Positions 11,859 to 22,252 of a DNA stretch of 64,000 bases are shown here, one piece after another. Under the pieces are notes generated by a model, which made no database searches, was not told the DNA's origin, and was given only the letters and a program-made list of their open reading frames with translations. The translations under genes were made by a program, and so were the position numbers. The stretch lies in NCBI GenBank assembly GCA_004764695.1, contig SMSO01000025.1, forward strand, positions 2,093,102-2,157,101. Direction: 5' to 3'. Each line of letters begins with the position of its first letter. Positions within the stretch are counted from its first letter, which is position 1. This stretch comes from Schizochytrium sp. TIO01 (taxonomy: Eukaryota; Sar; Bigyra; Thraustochytrida; Thraustochytriidae).

Positions 11859-14800
11859 AATCTGCAGAATTGTCGCGAAATGTCGGCCAAATCTGCGCGT
11901 AGACCGAGGCCGCATTTGATGGACCAAGGGCGGTGAGGTGACCCATCGCGATCGAAGCGCGGTCGACCTCTCTGCGACTTTGCGAAATTACGAATGGCGA
12001 AATTGGTGGCAGCGCTCGATGCCTACCGTAACATTCGTACAGCATGCGGAAGTGGCTGGAATTCCGAGGAGGTAGTTTCTCGCGCCTTCTTCTACCTTGC
12101 GGTAGTGGGTTGTAGCTTGCTGCTACCTGAGGCACCTCGTCGCATGCCTTCCTTGCTTTACGAAGGTATGCGTGCCGCTGTGACGAAGGACGTCAACCAC
12201 AAGAGTCAGAATGATGATGGCAACTGATTATGCGATGGAGAAATTCCGGCGACATTTGTTTTCTCGTGCCACGATGTCCCACGCGTGAATCCATTCATCC
12301 CAATGCTGCTCCAAGGCGAATGAATGAATAAATACATAAATATATATAAACAAAATTGCTGCGTGCAAATTGGTCGCCGTTGCTCGTTGCTCTGTAATGT
12401 CTTGCTGTGAGTCTGATTGTTATTCATTCTAGAGCCTGGTCATCGAGAGTGAAACGATTGACCTCGACCAAAAAGAACAGAGCAAGACATGGGATACGTA
12501 AACGCGACTTGAGATTTCATCGATGGCTGCTCGAAATCCACAACGCTAATTGGGATTTCTATGCTGAGAACAGGAACGGAGGGAGCGCCATTCACCTACT
12601 TCTGCAAATCAATACAAAGTCATTCACAATTTGATAACGATGCAGTATGGTTAGCCCCTACAGCGGTTTGGCGTAGCTACCTTAATGTTTGTACACATGG
12701 AATGGTCCACTTGGAGAGTGCGCAGCGCTGCTCCAAATGCAGCCACGAATTCCGCTTCAAACGTGCAGAAAAGAACCCATAAGTGTTCTCGATTCGCCGC
12801 TCCTGCCGCTGCTTGAGCAGAAGCGGGCTCTCCAGATCTCGAGGGCCGATTCCCTGTTTCCTACCGCTCCCCTCGCTCTGATTTGAGCTTCGATGTAGAA
12901 CCCTGGCAGTCCCCAAGCTTGGTGCCTTGGCTCCATTCGCTGGCATGCATGGGCTGAGGATACATCATGCATATCCATAGGTAGATCGACGGATCGACAA
13001 TCGATAGATTGACTTCTGGGAGATTCAATTCTGTGGGTGTGTGCGTGGGACTGGTTTAAATGTCAACGAGTCATGCCGACCGAAGAGAAGAATGACCGCC
13101 GCCCGGAAACCCGAAGAAGAAGCGGGTTGGCAAAGAAAGCTTTGAAGCTGCACTGGCTGAGCTGCAAGCTGCGCCCTCGTGGCGACGGCCATCTGCTGAT
13201 TCGCGCGCGATTGCTTTAGCAAAGCAGCCTGAAGTTATCAGCAGTCGGCAGACAGCCCTTAGACTGAGGAAAAGCTCGCCTTGAAGAAGCTAGGAGCTGC
13301 CTGCTCCTGGGAGCGCAGTTGCACGTGCTGGCCGTTCACGCGCTCGACGATGAGCTGAGTGATTACTATTGCTCTAAGAAGATTGAACCTGGCTCGCGAT
13401 GGGCATGATGCTGTAAAAAGAAATGAGCGAAGACGCTGAGCACGAACGGGACTTGGACGATGCTCTGATTGGACGTGGCTTCGGCGTAGAAGAAGGGGAC
13501 AGAGAAAGGCCAGCAGCACGAAAACGAGCCTCCTAAATGAAATACAGCAAGCAGCAACACGTTTGGTTTCGTTTGAGCGTATTTCAGCCAAATGGACTCG
13601 GAATAATAGGAACTCACGAAGGCGATACACAGAATCACGACGGCGGGAAACCTTCATTTAGCAAGAATTTGGAGCGAGACCAAAGTGGCCCCTCCATAAG
13701 GTTCTAATACATTAAAGCGTCTTACACAGGGAGTAAAGACAGCTCACCCTACGATGCTCTTGCCCCGCTGCGTTTTATTAAAGGTGCCTCTTTGTTTATT
13801 CAGAACGAGAATGTTCCATGTTAAAGATTAGGCGCGACGAACGACTCTTGCAGATGCACAGAAACCCGAGGATAACTTTCCGCGGGCGGTTTGAGAGGCC
13901 CGCAGTTTGCACAGGCATCTGTAACAACGTGCAGCAAACGGCAATGCAGTTGCCAAGCTGCAAGTCGCCATCGTCGCCTGATGCACCTGATTGTGCGAGG
14001 GAATTTGACGATTTCGCGGGCCTTTCGTTTAAGTTTCGTTTTACAACATTATCTACTTGCGCACCAGCACCCATAGACTCGAGCGAGTCTCCTGCGATCC
14101 TCTGCGGAGAAAATTCATGAATTTAGGACCCTGGATAGAACTTGATGGTTTCCGATCATTTCCACTCTGTAATATCCTCTGCAGAGGGGATCTACAGCAA
14201 GATCTTACGAGAGACTATAGCCATTTGGCAGAGCACAATTGCGGGAGAAGATGTGCCTTTCCCTGCTGGTATGAACAGAAGAACAGCTAGAAGGAAGGGA
14301 AGTCCGTGCTGACGTCAACCAGGGCAATTTGTTTTTACCTTTTAGGGGCTGAGCCCACATTCTGGATGAGCTTGGAACTTTGCATTTGCTCTAGTGCCAC
14401 TGTAGCCAATCCGCACAATTATGGTTGTGCTTTCAAAACAGAGTTTGGGCGAGTTGCACTCAATGTGGTGGCATGAACAATAGAAAAAAGGATGAATAAA
14501 GTTTAGTATTAAATGCATAAAGGTAGACATCACCGCAACCGCATGAGAAGCCCTTCCTCCAAATGTGAAAGTTTGAAACATCAGCCCCAAGCAGTCCGTT
14601 CGTTGCTGCATAGAAATTTTGTCACCGTAACTTCTCGGCAGACTTTGTCAACATCAGCGACTTGGACAGAAAATTGGCTAACTTGAAAAAGAAGATCATG
14701 AGAAAATCGTTGGTGCTGCTACAAGAGGCCACAAATTATAACAACTGCCTGACCCTTGAGGCAGCCACCTCCCCAAGCTTTGCCCGTGGATCTGTATTTA

Positions 14801-15593
14801 ATTTGCTGGCTGAGTAAGCCAAACCCTGGACTGCCACTAGTTTTGGCGAGGGAGTGTAACTGAGGATCCAAAACAAAGCAATTCGAGTTTATCATGTAGA
14901 AAGGCACAGCATATCTTCTTTGAAAGTTGTACCTGCGTAAGATCCCAATCTCCGTGCAGTTAGTTTCTTTAAATTAAAATAATGATTCTCTTCTTTTTTA
15001 ATAGCACATCTACTAATTTGAGATGAATCTCATTCTTACTAACGTCTTTTGATCTAAAGAAAATGTGTTTCGATCGTTTCTTAGTTATAACTGCATCATC
15101 GTGGGACGGAATGTCTTTTTTATATGATCATTAAACTTGACTAACTTGATTAAGCACCTATATCCTCATCAGATTCAGATTCTTACAATGTAATCGCGGA
15201 TTACGATTCTGATATCTCACCCCCCAAAATATAAATCATCATCATCTTGGGCCAGGGTCAAAAATAGCTTGGTACTTCATATGGGTTTCTCAAACAAGAT
15301 AAGCTCGAGGATTAAGTTGAAATTTTCACCTTACCATATGCACTAACGGCTTGCTTTGAGGTATGCATGCACCTACCCAGAGTCTACCAACAGACGGAGG
15401 AGACTCAATATGAACTTATTGATGCGTCTCCCTTTATATGATCAGGTCCCGTACCTCATTATGTTTGGACGAAGCCCTATCTTTGCTGTATCGAGTAATC
15501 CCAGATTTGTTTTATTTTAATCGCACATATGTTTCTCAGATCAAGCGAAATTTGTAAAAATAGTTCTCTGAAAATTTGCAAATCTATTTTTTT

Positions 15594-15869
15594 CTAGAAT
15601 AGCAATATTACAATAGCGCTACTTTTAAACAGTTTGTCTCCTTTATAGATTTCAGGATTGGACTCGTAAATTGTATAAGTCGCAATATATTGCAGTATAA
15701 TCAGTGACATAGCCCTTGATAGGAAAACGCCAAACACTGGTAAAACTCCTAACATTAGCCCAAGAGCAACAATTGCAGTAGCAATGGGACCTACTACCAA
15801 TCCTATCAAAGCCAATGAAAGCAAGAAAGAGCGGTCAAAAATGTTCACGACAGACTTCCACAGAAACAT
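15594..15869 (-). CDS. Small hydrophobic protein, two predicted membrane segments
   Basis: ATG to TAG, 91 aa. Residues of about 13-33 and 36-60 are strongly hydrophobic, rich in Leu, Val, Gly and Ala, and suggest a two-helix membrane hairpin. A charged tail (Glu, Lys, Asp) and a short hydrophobic C-terminus follow. The start lies 48 bp beyond the stop codon of GT1 on the same strand. The sequence has no counterpart beside the other array members, so it is not part of the repeat unit. I do not recognise the family. It could be a real small membrane protein, a remnant of a larger transporter, or a chance frame. Confidence 0.35.
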   Translation of the reverse strand: MFLWKSVVNIFDRSFLLSLALIGLVVGPIATAIVALGLMLGVLPVFGVFLSRAMSLIILQYIATYTIYESNPEIYKGDKLFKSSAIVILLF

Positions 15870-15917
15870 ATGGAAATCTTGACGATGTATTATGAATTAT
15901 TATTGTAAACTTTGATG

Positions 15918-18293
15918 TTACAGCCCTTTTAAATGAGCTTGCACATTGATGGGATTAGCCCTTCTTGAACTCGTACGGTAAAAGTGTTCAATAGGTACAG
16001 CAAGATCTCGCATCGATCCCAGTGTCTGTAGAGTAGCACGCACGGCCACACCTTCATCACTAGAGACTGAGATGTTGAAGTCCACAGGAAACGAACCAAG
16101 TGGGTCGCAATGCTCATTTACACACAGTAACGAAGAGCTATGTATTGACATAAAGTTGGCAGGAGCATGCCGGACCACAACCTCCATCGCAAGTTGATTA
16201 TGCTGAACCTCATGTACCTCCATATGAGCAATCGTCGACAACGTATTGACAACAAGAGGCTCGCTAATTGAGTCTTGCAATATCTGACCATCTCCAGTAA
16301 GAACAGCAGCATATATCTTTGTTTCTTGACCCAACTGCAACCTTCCTGGATCGGCATATACATCGTGCAGATGGTTGTCGAACACAAAATAACATTGTGG
16401 TGGAGGATACGAGAAATTTTTGTGTCCATACTGAAGACAGAACTGGGCACACGGGTTTTTGGCAGACCATTCCTCTGGGGATATACCAGGAAGAAGGTCT
16501 ACAGCTGTTTCAAGCCTCAGATCTGGGTGAAAGCTTACATTTTGCATCGTTTGTGCTGCTGGCCAGTTGCCAGGATGCAATTCAACTTTTGCTCTTGCAA
16601 AGGTGTTATTTGAGAAAACTTCTCTCTGGTTCTGTTTTATGCTGTCTTTGTCTTGGTCATGTTGTGGGCAATCGGAGGTAAGAGATAGTTCATAAGTTCT
16701 CTCAACTCTGGACCCATAGCCTGGAATTGAACTTTTGGAATAGACCAACCATGGAACAGACTTGTAGGCTACAATGTACTCCTGGATCCACGCTTCTGCG
16801 AGAAACCAATCTACTCCTTGCGGCATACCAAATTTGTGAAATACATTGAGCAAGCGTCTGGCCCCTCGCTTCCGAAGCATATATCCGTGGGTTCCATAAC
16901 CAAAACTTCTACTAGTGCTGGGAAATGCTTCCACACCATCCCAAACATGAATCCCTGGATAAAACATCGGATCGTCGTTGAAGCCAAGCATCATGATGTC
17001 CCAGCGAGGATCTGACATTGACAAAGAGTGTCCTGGGCCTCGCTTCCATCTGTCAGCCACGTCTTTTGCAAAGTAAAAATCGTCCTCCAATATGATGATA
17101 CTATCTAGATCACTCAAGTCGGTTCGCTTCGATAGCTTTGTCCAAAGTAGAATATGCGTTGCAGAGCATCCAAGAACTCCTGGACGATAGCAATGGCCCA
17201 CATTGGGATTTGTTACATTGAACCCATCTGTACGAAATAAATTACGAAGTTCAGTAGTAATAGCGAGTTCTTTACGCCCATTGATAGCACGGAAGCGCTC
17301 GTGTTTAGGCCAGAGATTATCAAGACCTGCAGTCCGGAAGTTCTCACGAGCCTCTGCCCAGCGGCCACTGTAGTCCTCATCCATATTGGCAACATAAACG
17401 TTGGCCACTTTTCCAATTGAATGCAGAGTTGTATCGGGTCTATCGCTGCCCAAAATTTGAGGTTTCAGAACTGCAACAAAGAAGTTCTCCTGCTCCAGGA
17501 CATGAAAGCCGTGAATCTCAAACATGGATTGAACTGTGCTGGTAAGCTTTCCAATCACGACTATTTGGCCCATTGACGGGAGGCCTTGAGCAATTAGTTG
17601 GATATCCAAATCTGTCACTTGGTTAGCATTAACAACGAGGACTCTTGGGCGATGTTGTCGGAACAGATCTGTTTTCAAGATTGTTTTACTTATTGCTAAA
17701 CAAAGAGTCCCAGGACTATTTGAGATAGGTTGTGACTCTCCATGATTGATAAACGGGGTTTCAAACAAAGTGATGCCAGAGTTATTCAGTCTCGCAAGCG
17801 TAATATCCCAACTGCATGGGTCCATGACATAAACACAGTCGAGCCAGAGATTATGCCCAGGATGATCCCAGAACCTTTGTACTTCGTCCTTTCGAACTAT
17901 CGTTACCCGTTGAGAGAAGAGAAGCTCTTCAACAAGTACTTTTGGAGAGAAAGATGATAGTTTGGCAAGGCCATTTTCGACATAGCTCATCATAATCGTC
18001 TTGTCTGCTTCTTCAAGTGCTGTGATGTGCACCGCGATTTTCTCAACTACGCCTTGTATCTTCCTCTTTGGAACCAGGAGACAAGAACGTCTCTCCCGCA
18101 CGCTCACAAATGGCATCCACGTAGAGTTGTCTCGCTGGTCATTTTCGAACGTCACTTCTGTTGTGAAAGCTTCCTTACCTCGAATAGTGACAACGGTCGC
18201 AACCAGGAACAACAGCTGCAACATAGTTGCCACAATCGCCATGTACGAACGGCTAAGTCGCATGGAGTCCCGAGATGCTTTCGGTGCCTTCAT
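15918..18293 (-). CDS. GT1: GT25-family type II membrane glycosyltransferase
   Basis: 791 aa from the ATG at 18293; upstream the frame is open only to a TTG. A short basic N-terminus is followed by a single hydrophobic anchor (residues about 17-37), as in Golgi type II enzymes. Residues about 59-290 form a conserved domain of unknown function. The GT25 domain (PF01755-like) follows: VYVANMDED at 299-307 (the INLDR-like entry strand), RAINGRKEL, GCSATH at 375, the acidic metal-binding-type triad EDD at 403-405, and GVDWF at 493. After a variable linker comes a Cys-containing C-terminal domain (CAQFC near 615; LLCVNEHCD near 725). Known GT25 enzymes transfer galactose or glucose to lipopolysaccharide or collagen; the acceptor here is unknown. 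The 5' half (from about 17250 to the start) is duplicated in GT2. The C-terminal 17 residues differ from all other copies. Confidence 0.88.
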   Translation of the reverse strand: MKAPKASRDSMRLSRSYMAIVATMLQLLFLVATVVTIRGKEAFTTEVTFENDQRDNSTWMPFVSVRERRSCLLVPKRKIQGVVEKIAVHITALEEADKTIMMSYVENGLAKLSSFSPKVLVEELLFSQRVTIVRKDEVQRFWDHPGHNLWLDCVYVMDPCSWDITLARLNNSGITLFETPFINHGESQPISNSPGTLCLAISKTILKTDLFRQHRPRVLVVNANQVTDLDIQLIAQGLPSMGQIVVIGKLTSTVQSMFEIHGFHVLEQENFFVAVLKPQILGSDRPDTTLHSIGKVANVYVANMDEDYSGRWAEARENFRTAGLDNLWPKHERFRAINGRKELAITTELRNLFRTDGFNVTNPNVGHCYRPGVLGCSATHILLWTKLSKRTDLSDLDSIIILEDDFYFAKDVADRWKRGPGHSLSMSDPRWDIMMLGFNDDPMFYPGIHVWDGVEAFPSTSRSFGYGTHGYMLRKRGARRLLNVFHKFGMPQGVDWFLAEAWIQEYIVAYKSVPWLVYSKSSIPGYGSRVERTYELSLTSDCPQHDQDKDSIKQNQREVFSNNTFARAKVELHPGNWPAAQTMQNVSFHPDLRLETAVDLLPGISPEEWSAKNPCAQFCLQYGHKNFSYPPPQCYFVFDNHLHDVYADPGRLQLGQETKIYAAVLTGDGQILQDSISEPLVVNTLSTIAHMEVHEVQHNQLAMEVVVRHAPANFMSIHSSSLLCVNEHCDPLGSFPVDFNISVSSDEGVAVRATLQTLGSMRDLAVPIEHFYRTSSRRANPINVQAHLKGL

Positions 18294-18338
18294 CCCATCC
18301 AAAGAGGACAACTGTGTTGACAATGCGAGCTTAAGTAC

Positions 18339-18349
18339 GTTGTGATCTA
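18339..18349 (-). promoter_or_regulatory. Conserved upstream element TAGATCACAAC (GT1)
   Basis: Minus-strand TAGATCACAAC starts about 46 nt before the GT1 ATG. The same word occurs before GT2 (21506-21516), and TAGATCACAAT occurs before GT7 (39022-39032) and GT8 (42951-42961) at 41 nt. It may be a core promoter or a transcribed leader element; its function is inferred only from conservation. Confidence 0.4.
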
Positions 18350-19085
18350 GATTTGGTTGTTTTGCTTAAACCTTTTCATCAATACAAAGTGCAAGCCAAG
18401 TCTGTGTCGACCGTTGGCATATTAAGCACTTCCGTTTTATTATTGTTTATTTAGAAAAAGAAAATAAAAAGGAATAATTTTTTATTTATTTTTTCACAAG
18501 TCAAAACTATTACGATATAGTTTTGTCAAGTATAGAACATATATATAGACTCAACAATTATTGAAGGCTTGCTGTTAGAGCTAGGTATTTTACACACATA
18601 GTAACTTTAATCCGGAAATTTGCATTTGCAAACTTTTGAAAAAAACAAAGTGCTCCAATGGTCATTATGAGAAACGTCCACTAAAACTTTAGTCTGGGTA
18701 CGTTTTCACTATAGATTTTATTTGAATTCAATCTCCTCTTGAGTCACATTGCCTTCGCTTCGTGGATTCTCTCATTGAATGTTTATTTGCACTATTAATT
18801 TTTCCTGTTCGCTATGTTTTCTTGATCCGGTCGTCGCTAACTCGTGGTCCAGAATCATCTCAATACAAGCAAACTGGTATCATTGCAATTAAATAAAGCT
18901 TATAGTCATTCTTTAACTCATGGTCCAGAATCACCTCGATACAAGCACCCTGGTATTATGGAAATTGATTAAAGCTTACAGTTATTCAAGTCAACGGATT
19001 TTAAATAAAGAATCACAACGCTTCATATATCAATACTTGTCATCCTTCGATTTTGTGAGATATGAATATCTACAAGCTGAGCCAT
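18350..19085. repeat. Spacer GT1-GT2 with two ~76-bp direct repeats
   Basis: AT-rich spacer without a gene. Two imperfect copies of a ~76-bp unit lie at 18838-18911 and 18914-18987; both contain a GGTCCAGAATCA core followed by CAATACAAGC or CGATACAAGC. The entire spacer is repeated, apparently without change, 3,167 bp to the right (21517-22252). A diverged relative of the 76-bp unit lies in the GT3-GT4, GT4-GT5 and GT5-GT6 spacers. Confidence 0.8.
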
Positions 19086-21460
19086 CTACAAACCTCTCAG
19101 AAGAGCGCGTACATTTACAGGGTTTCTAGTTCCGGAACTCGTACGGTAAAAGTGTTCAATAGGTACAGCAAGATCTCGCATCGATCCCAGTGCCTGCAGA
19201 GTAGCACGCACGACTACACCTTCATTACTAGAGACTGAGATGTTGAAGTCCACAGGAAACGAACCAAGTGGGTCGCAATGCTCATTTACACACAGTAACG
19301 AAGAGCTATGTATTGACATAAAGTTGGCAGGAGCATGCCGGACCACAACCTCCAGCGCAAGTTGATTATGCTGAACCTCATGTACCTCCATATGAGCAAT
19401 CGTCGACAACGTATTGACAACAAGAGGCTCGCTAATTGAGTCTTGCAATATCTGACCATCTCCAGTAAGAACAGCAGTATAAATCTTTGTTTCTTGACCC
19501 AACTGCAACCTTCCTGGATCGGCATATACATCGTGCAGATGGTTGTCGAACAAAAAATAACATTGTGGTGGAGGATACGAGAAATTTTTGTGTCCATACT
19601 GAAGACAGAACTGGGCACACGGGTTTTTGGCAGACCATTCCTCCGGGGATATACCAGGAAGAAGGTCTACAGCTGTTTCAAGCCTCAGATCTGGGTGAAA
19701 GCTTACATTTTGCATCGTTTGTGCTGCTGGCCAGTTGCCAGGATGCAATTCAACTTTTGCTCTTGCAAAGGTGTTATTTGAGAAAACTTCTCTCTGGTTC
19801 TGTTTTATGCTGTCTTTGTCTTGGTCATGTTGTGGGCAATCGGAGGTAAGAGATAGTTCATAATTACTCTCAACTCTGGACCCATAGCCTGGAATTGAAC
19901 TTTTGGAATAGACCAACCATGGAACAGACTTGTAGGCTACAATGTACTCCTGGATCCACGCTTCTGCGAGAACCAATCTACTCCTTGCGGCATACCAGAT
20001 TTGTGAAATACATTGAGCAAGCGTCTGGCCCCTCGCTTCCGAAGCATATATCCGTGGGTTCCATAACCAAAACTCCTACTAGTGCTGGGAAATGCTTCCA
20101 CACCATCCCAAACATGAATCCCTGGAAGAACTATAGGATCGTCGTTGAAGCCAAGCATCATGATGTCCCAGCGAGGATCTGACATTGACAAAGAGTGGCC
20201 TGGGCCTCGCTTCCATCTGTCAGCCACGTCTTTTGCAAAGTAAAAATCGTCCTCCAATATGATGATGCTGTCTAGATCACTCAAGTCGGTTCGCTTCGAT
20301 AGCTTTGTCCAAAGTAGAATATGCGTTGCAGAGCATCCAAGAACTCCTGGACGGAATCCATGGTCAGTGTAAGGGTTGGTTACATTGAACCCATCTGTAC
20401 GAAATAAATTACGAAGCTCAGTAGTAATAGCGAGTTCTTTACGCCCATTGATAGCACGGAAGCGCTCGTGTTTAGGCCAGAGATTATCAAGACCTGCAGT
20501 CCGGAAGTTCTCACGAGCCTCTGCCCAGCGGCCACTGTAGTCCTCATCCATATTGGCAACATAAACGTTGGCCACTTTTCCAATTGAATGCAGAGTTGTA
20601 TCGGGTCTATCGCTGCCCAAAATTTGAGGTTTCAGAACTGCAACAAAGAAGTTCTCCTGCTCCAGGACATGAAAGCCGTGAATCTCAAACATGGATTGAA
20701 CTGTGCTGGTAAGCTTTCCAATCACGACTATTTGGCCCATTGACGGGAGGCCTTGAGCAATTAGTTGGATATCCAAATCTGTCACTTGGTTAGCATTAAC
20801 AACGAGGACTCTTGGGCGATGTTGTCGGAACAGATCTGTTTTCAAGATTGTTTTACTTATTGCTAAACAAAGAGTCCCAGGACTATTTGAGATAGGTTGT
20901 GACTCTCCATGATTGATAAACGGGGTTTCAAACAAAGTGATGCCAGAGTTATTCAGTCTCGCAAGCGTAATATCCCAACTGCATGGGTCCATGACATAAA
21001 CACAGTCGAGCCAGAGATTATGCCCAGGATGATCCCAGAACCTTTGTACTTCGTCCTTTCGAACTATCGTTACCCGTTGAGAGAAGAGAAGCTCTTCAAC
21101 AAGTACTTTTGGAGAGAAAGATGATAGTTTGGCAAGGCCATTTTCGACATAGCTCATCATAATCGTCTTGTCTGCTTCTTCAAGTGCTGTGATGTGCACC
21201 GCGATTTTCTCAACTACGCCTTGTATCTTCCTCTTTGGAACCAGGAGACAAGAACGTCTCTCCCGCACGCTCACAAATGGCATCCACGTAGAGTTGTCTC
21301 GCTGGTCATTTTCGAACGTCACTTCTGTTGTGAAAGCTTCCTTACCTCGAATAGTGACAACGGTCGCAACCAGGAACAACAGCTGCAACATAGTTGCCAC
21401 AATCGCCATGTACGAACGGCTAAGTCGCATGGAGTCCCGAGATGCTTTCGGTGCCTTCAT
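19086..21460 (-). pseudogene. GT2: chimeric GT25 glycosyltransferase, frameshifted
   Basis: From the ATG at 21460 the frame gives anchor, N-terminal domain and GT25 domain identical in protein to GT1 until about residue 380. After that it matches GT3. One adenine is missing near 19970 (GAGAAACC in GT1, GAGAACC here), within the codons after the GVDW motif. The frame then ends at 19937 after a short altered tail, about 507 aa in all. The remaining 296-codon 3' part stays open in its own frame to 19086 with no further damage, so the lesion looks recent. A truncated product would keep the EDD motif but lose the end of the GT25 domain and the C-terminal domain. A sequencing error is unlikely because GT3 carries the same change, unless the assembly copied it. 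Confidence 0.85.
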
Positions 21461-22252
21461 CCCATCCAAAGAGGACAACTGTGTTGACAATGCGAGCTTA
21501 AGTACGTTGTGATCTAGATTTGGTTGTTTTGCTTAAACCTTTTCATCAATACAAAGTGCAAGCCAAGTCTGTGTCGACCGTTGGCATATTAAGCACTTCC
21601 GTTTTATTATTGTTTATTTAGAAAAAGAAAATAAAAAGGAATAATTTTTTATTTATTTTTTCACAAGTCAAAACTATTACGATATAGTTTTGTCAAGTAT
21701 AGAACATATATATAGACTCAACAATTATTGAAGGCTTGCTGTTAGAGCTAGGTATTTTACACACATAGTAACTTTAATCCGGAAATTTGCATTTGCAAAC
21801 TTTTGAAAAAAACAAAGTGCTCCAATGGTCATTATGAGAAACGTCCACTAAAACTTTAGTCTGGGTACGTTTTCACTATAGATTTTATTTGAATTCAATC
21901 TCCTCTTGAGTCACATTGCCTTCGCTTCGTGGATTCTCTCATTGAATGTTTATTTGCACTATTAATTTTTCCTGTTCGCTATGTTTTCTTGATCCGGTCG
22001 TCGCTAACTCGTGGTCCAGAATCATCTCAATACAAGCAAACTGGTATCATTGCAATTAAATAAAGCTTATAGTCATTCTTTAACTCATGGTCCAGAATCA
22101 CCTCGATACAAGCACCCTGGTATTATGGAAATTGATTAAAGCTTACAGTTATTCAAGTCAACGGATTTTAAATAAAGAATCACAACGCTTCATATATCAA
22201 TACTTGTCATCCTTCGATTTTGTGAGATATGAATATCTACAAGCTGAGCCAT
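21461..22252. repeat. Spacer GT2-GT3, duplicate of the GT1-GT2 spacer
   Basis: No gene. The sequence reads the same as 18294-19085 with an offset of 3,167 bp, including the two 76-bp direct repeats (at about 22005-22154) and the TAGATCACAAC element (21506-21516). Confidence 0.85.

Larger units (their letters stand above)
1..15593. other. Gene-poor, microsatellite-rich region
   Basis: No ORF here could be recognised or supported. The longest open frames are a 214-codon minus frame at 3045-3689, which runs through an AT dinucleotide repeat, a 138-codon plus frame at 8377-8793, a 135-codon plus frame at 10397-10804 and a 132-codon minus frame at 13259-13657. All have irregular composition, and several are partly made of repeat-encoded residues. 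The stretch is visibly richer in G+C than the spacers to the right and carries at least a dozen separate short tandem repeats, listed individually. No tRNA or rRNA gene was seen. It could be an intergenic or subtelomeric block, or it could hold short-exon or noncoding genes that an ORF view would miss. Confidence 0.5.

Noticed and set aside
16118-16681. Frames of 110-120 codons on both strands inside GT1 and repeated in the other copies
   Set aside because: They recur only because the GT genes are duplicated. They are shadow frames of the conserved C-terminal domain.
18293-18323. TTG as start of GT1 (and TTG or GTG in GT2, GT4-GT8 and the SAMHD1-like gene)
   Set aside because: Nuclear genes normally start at ATG. 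In each case a downstream ATG aligns between paralogues just before the membrane anchor or domain.
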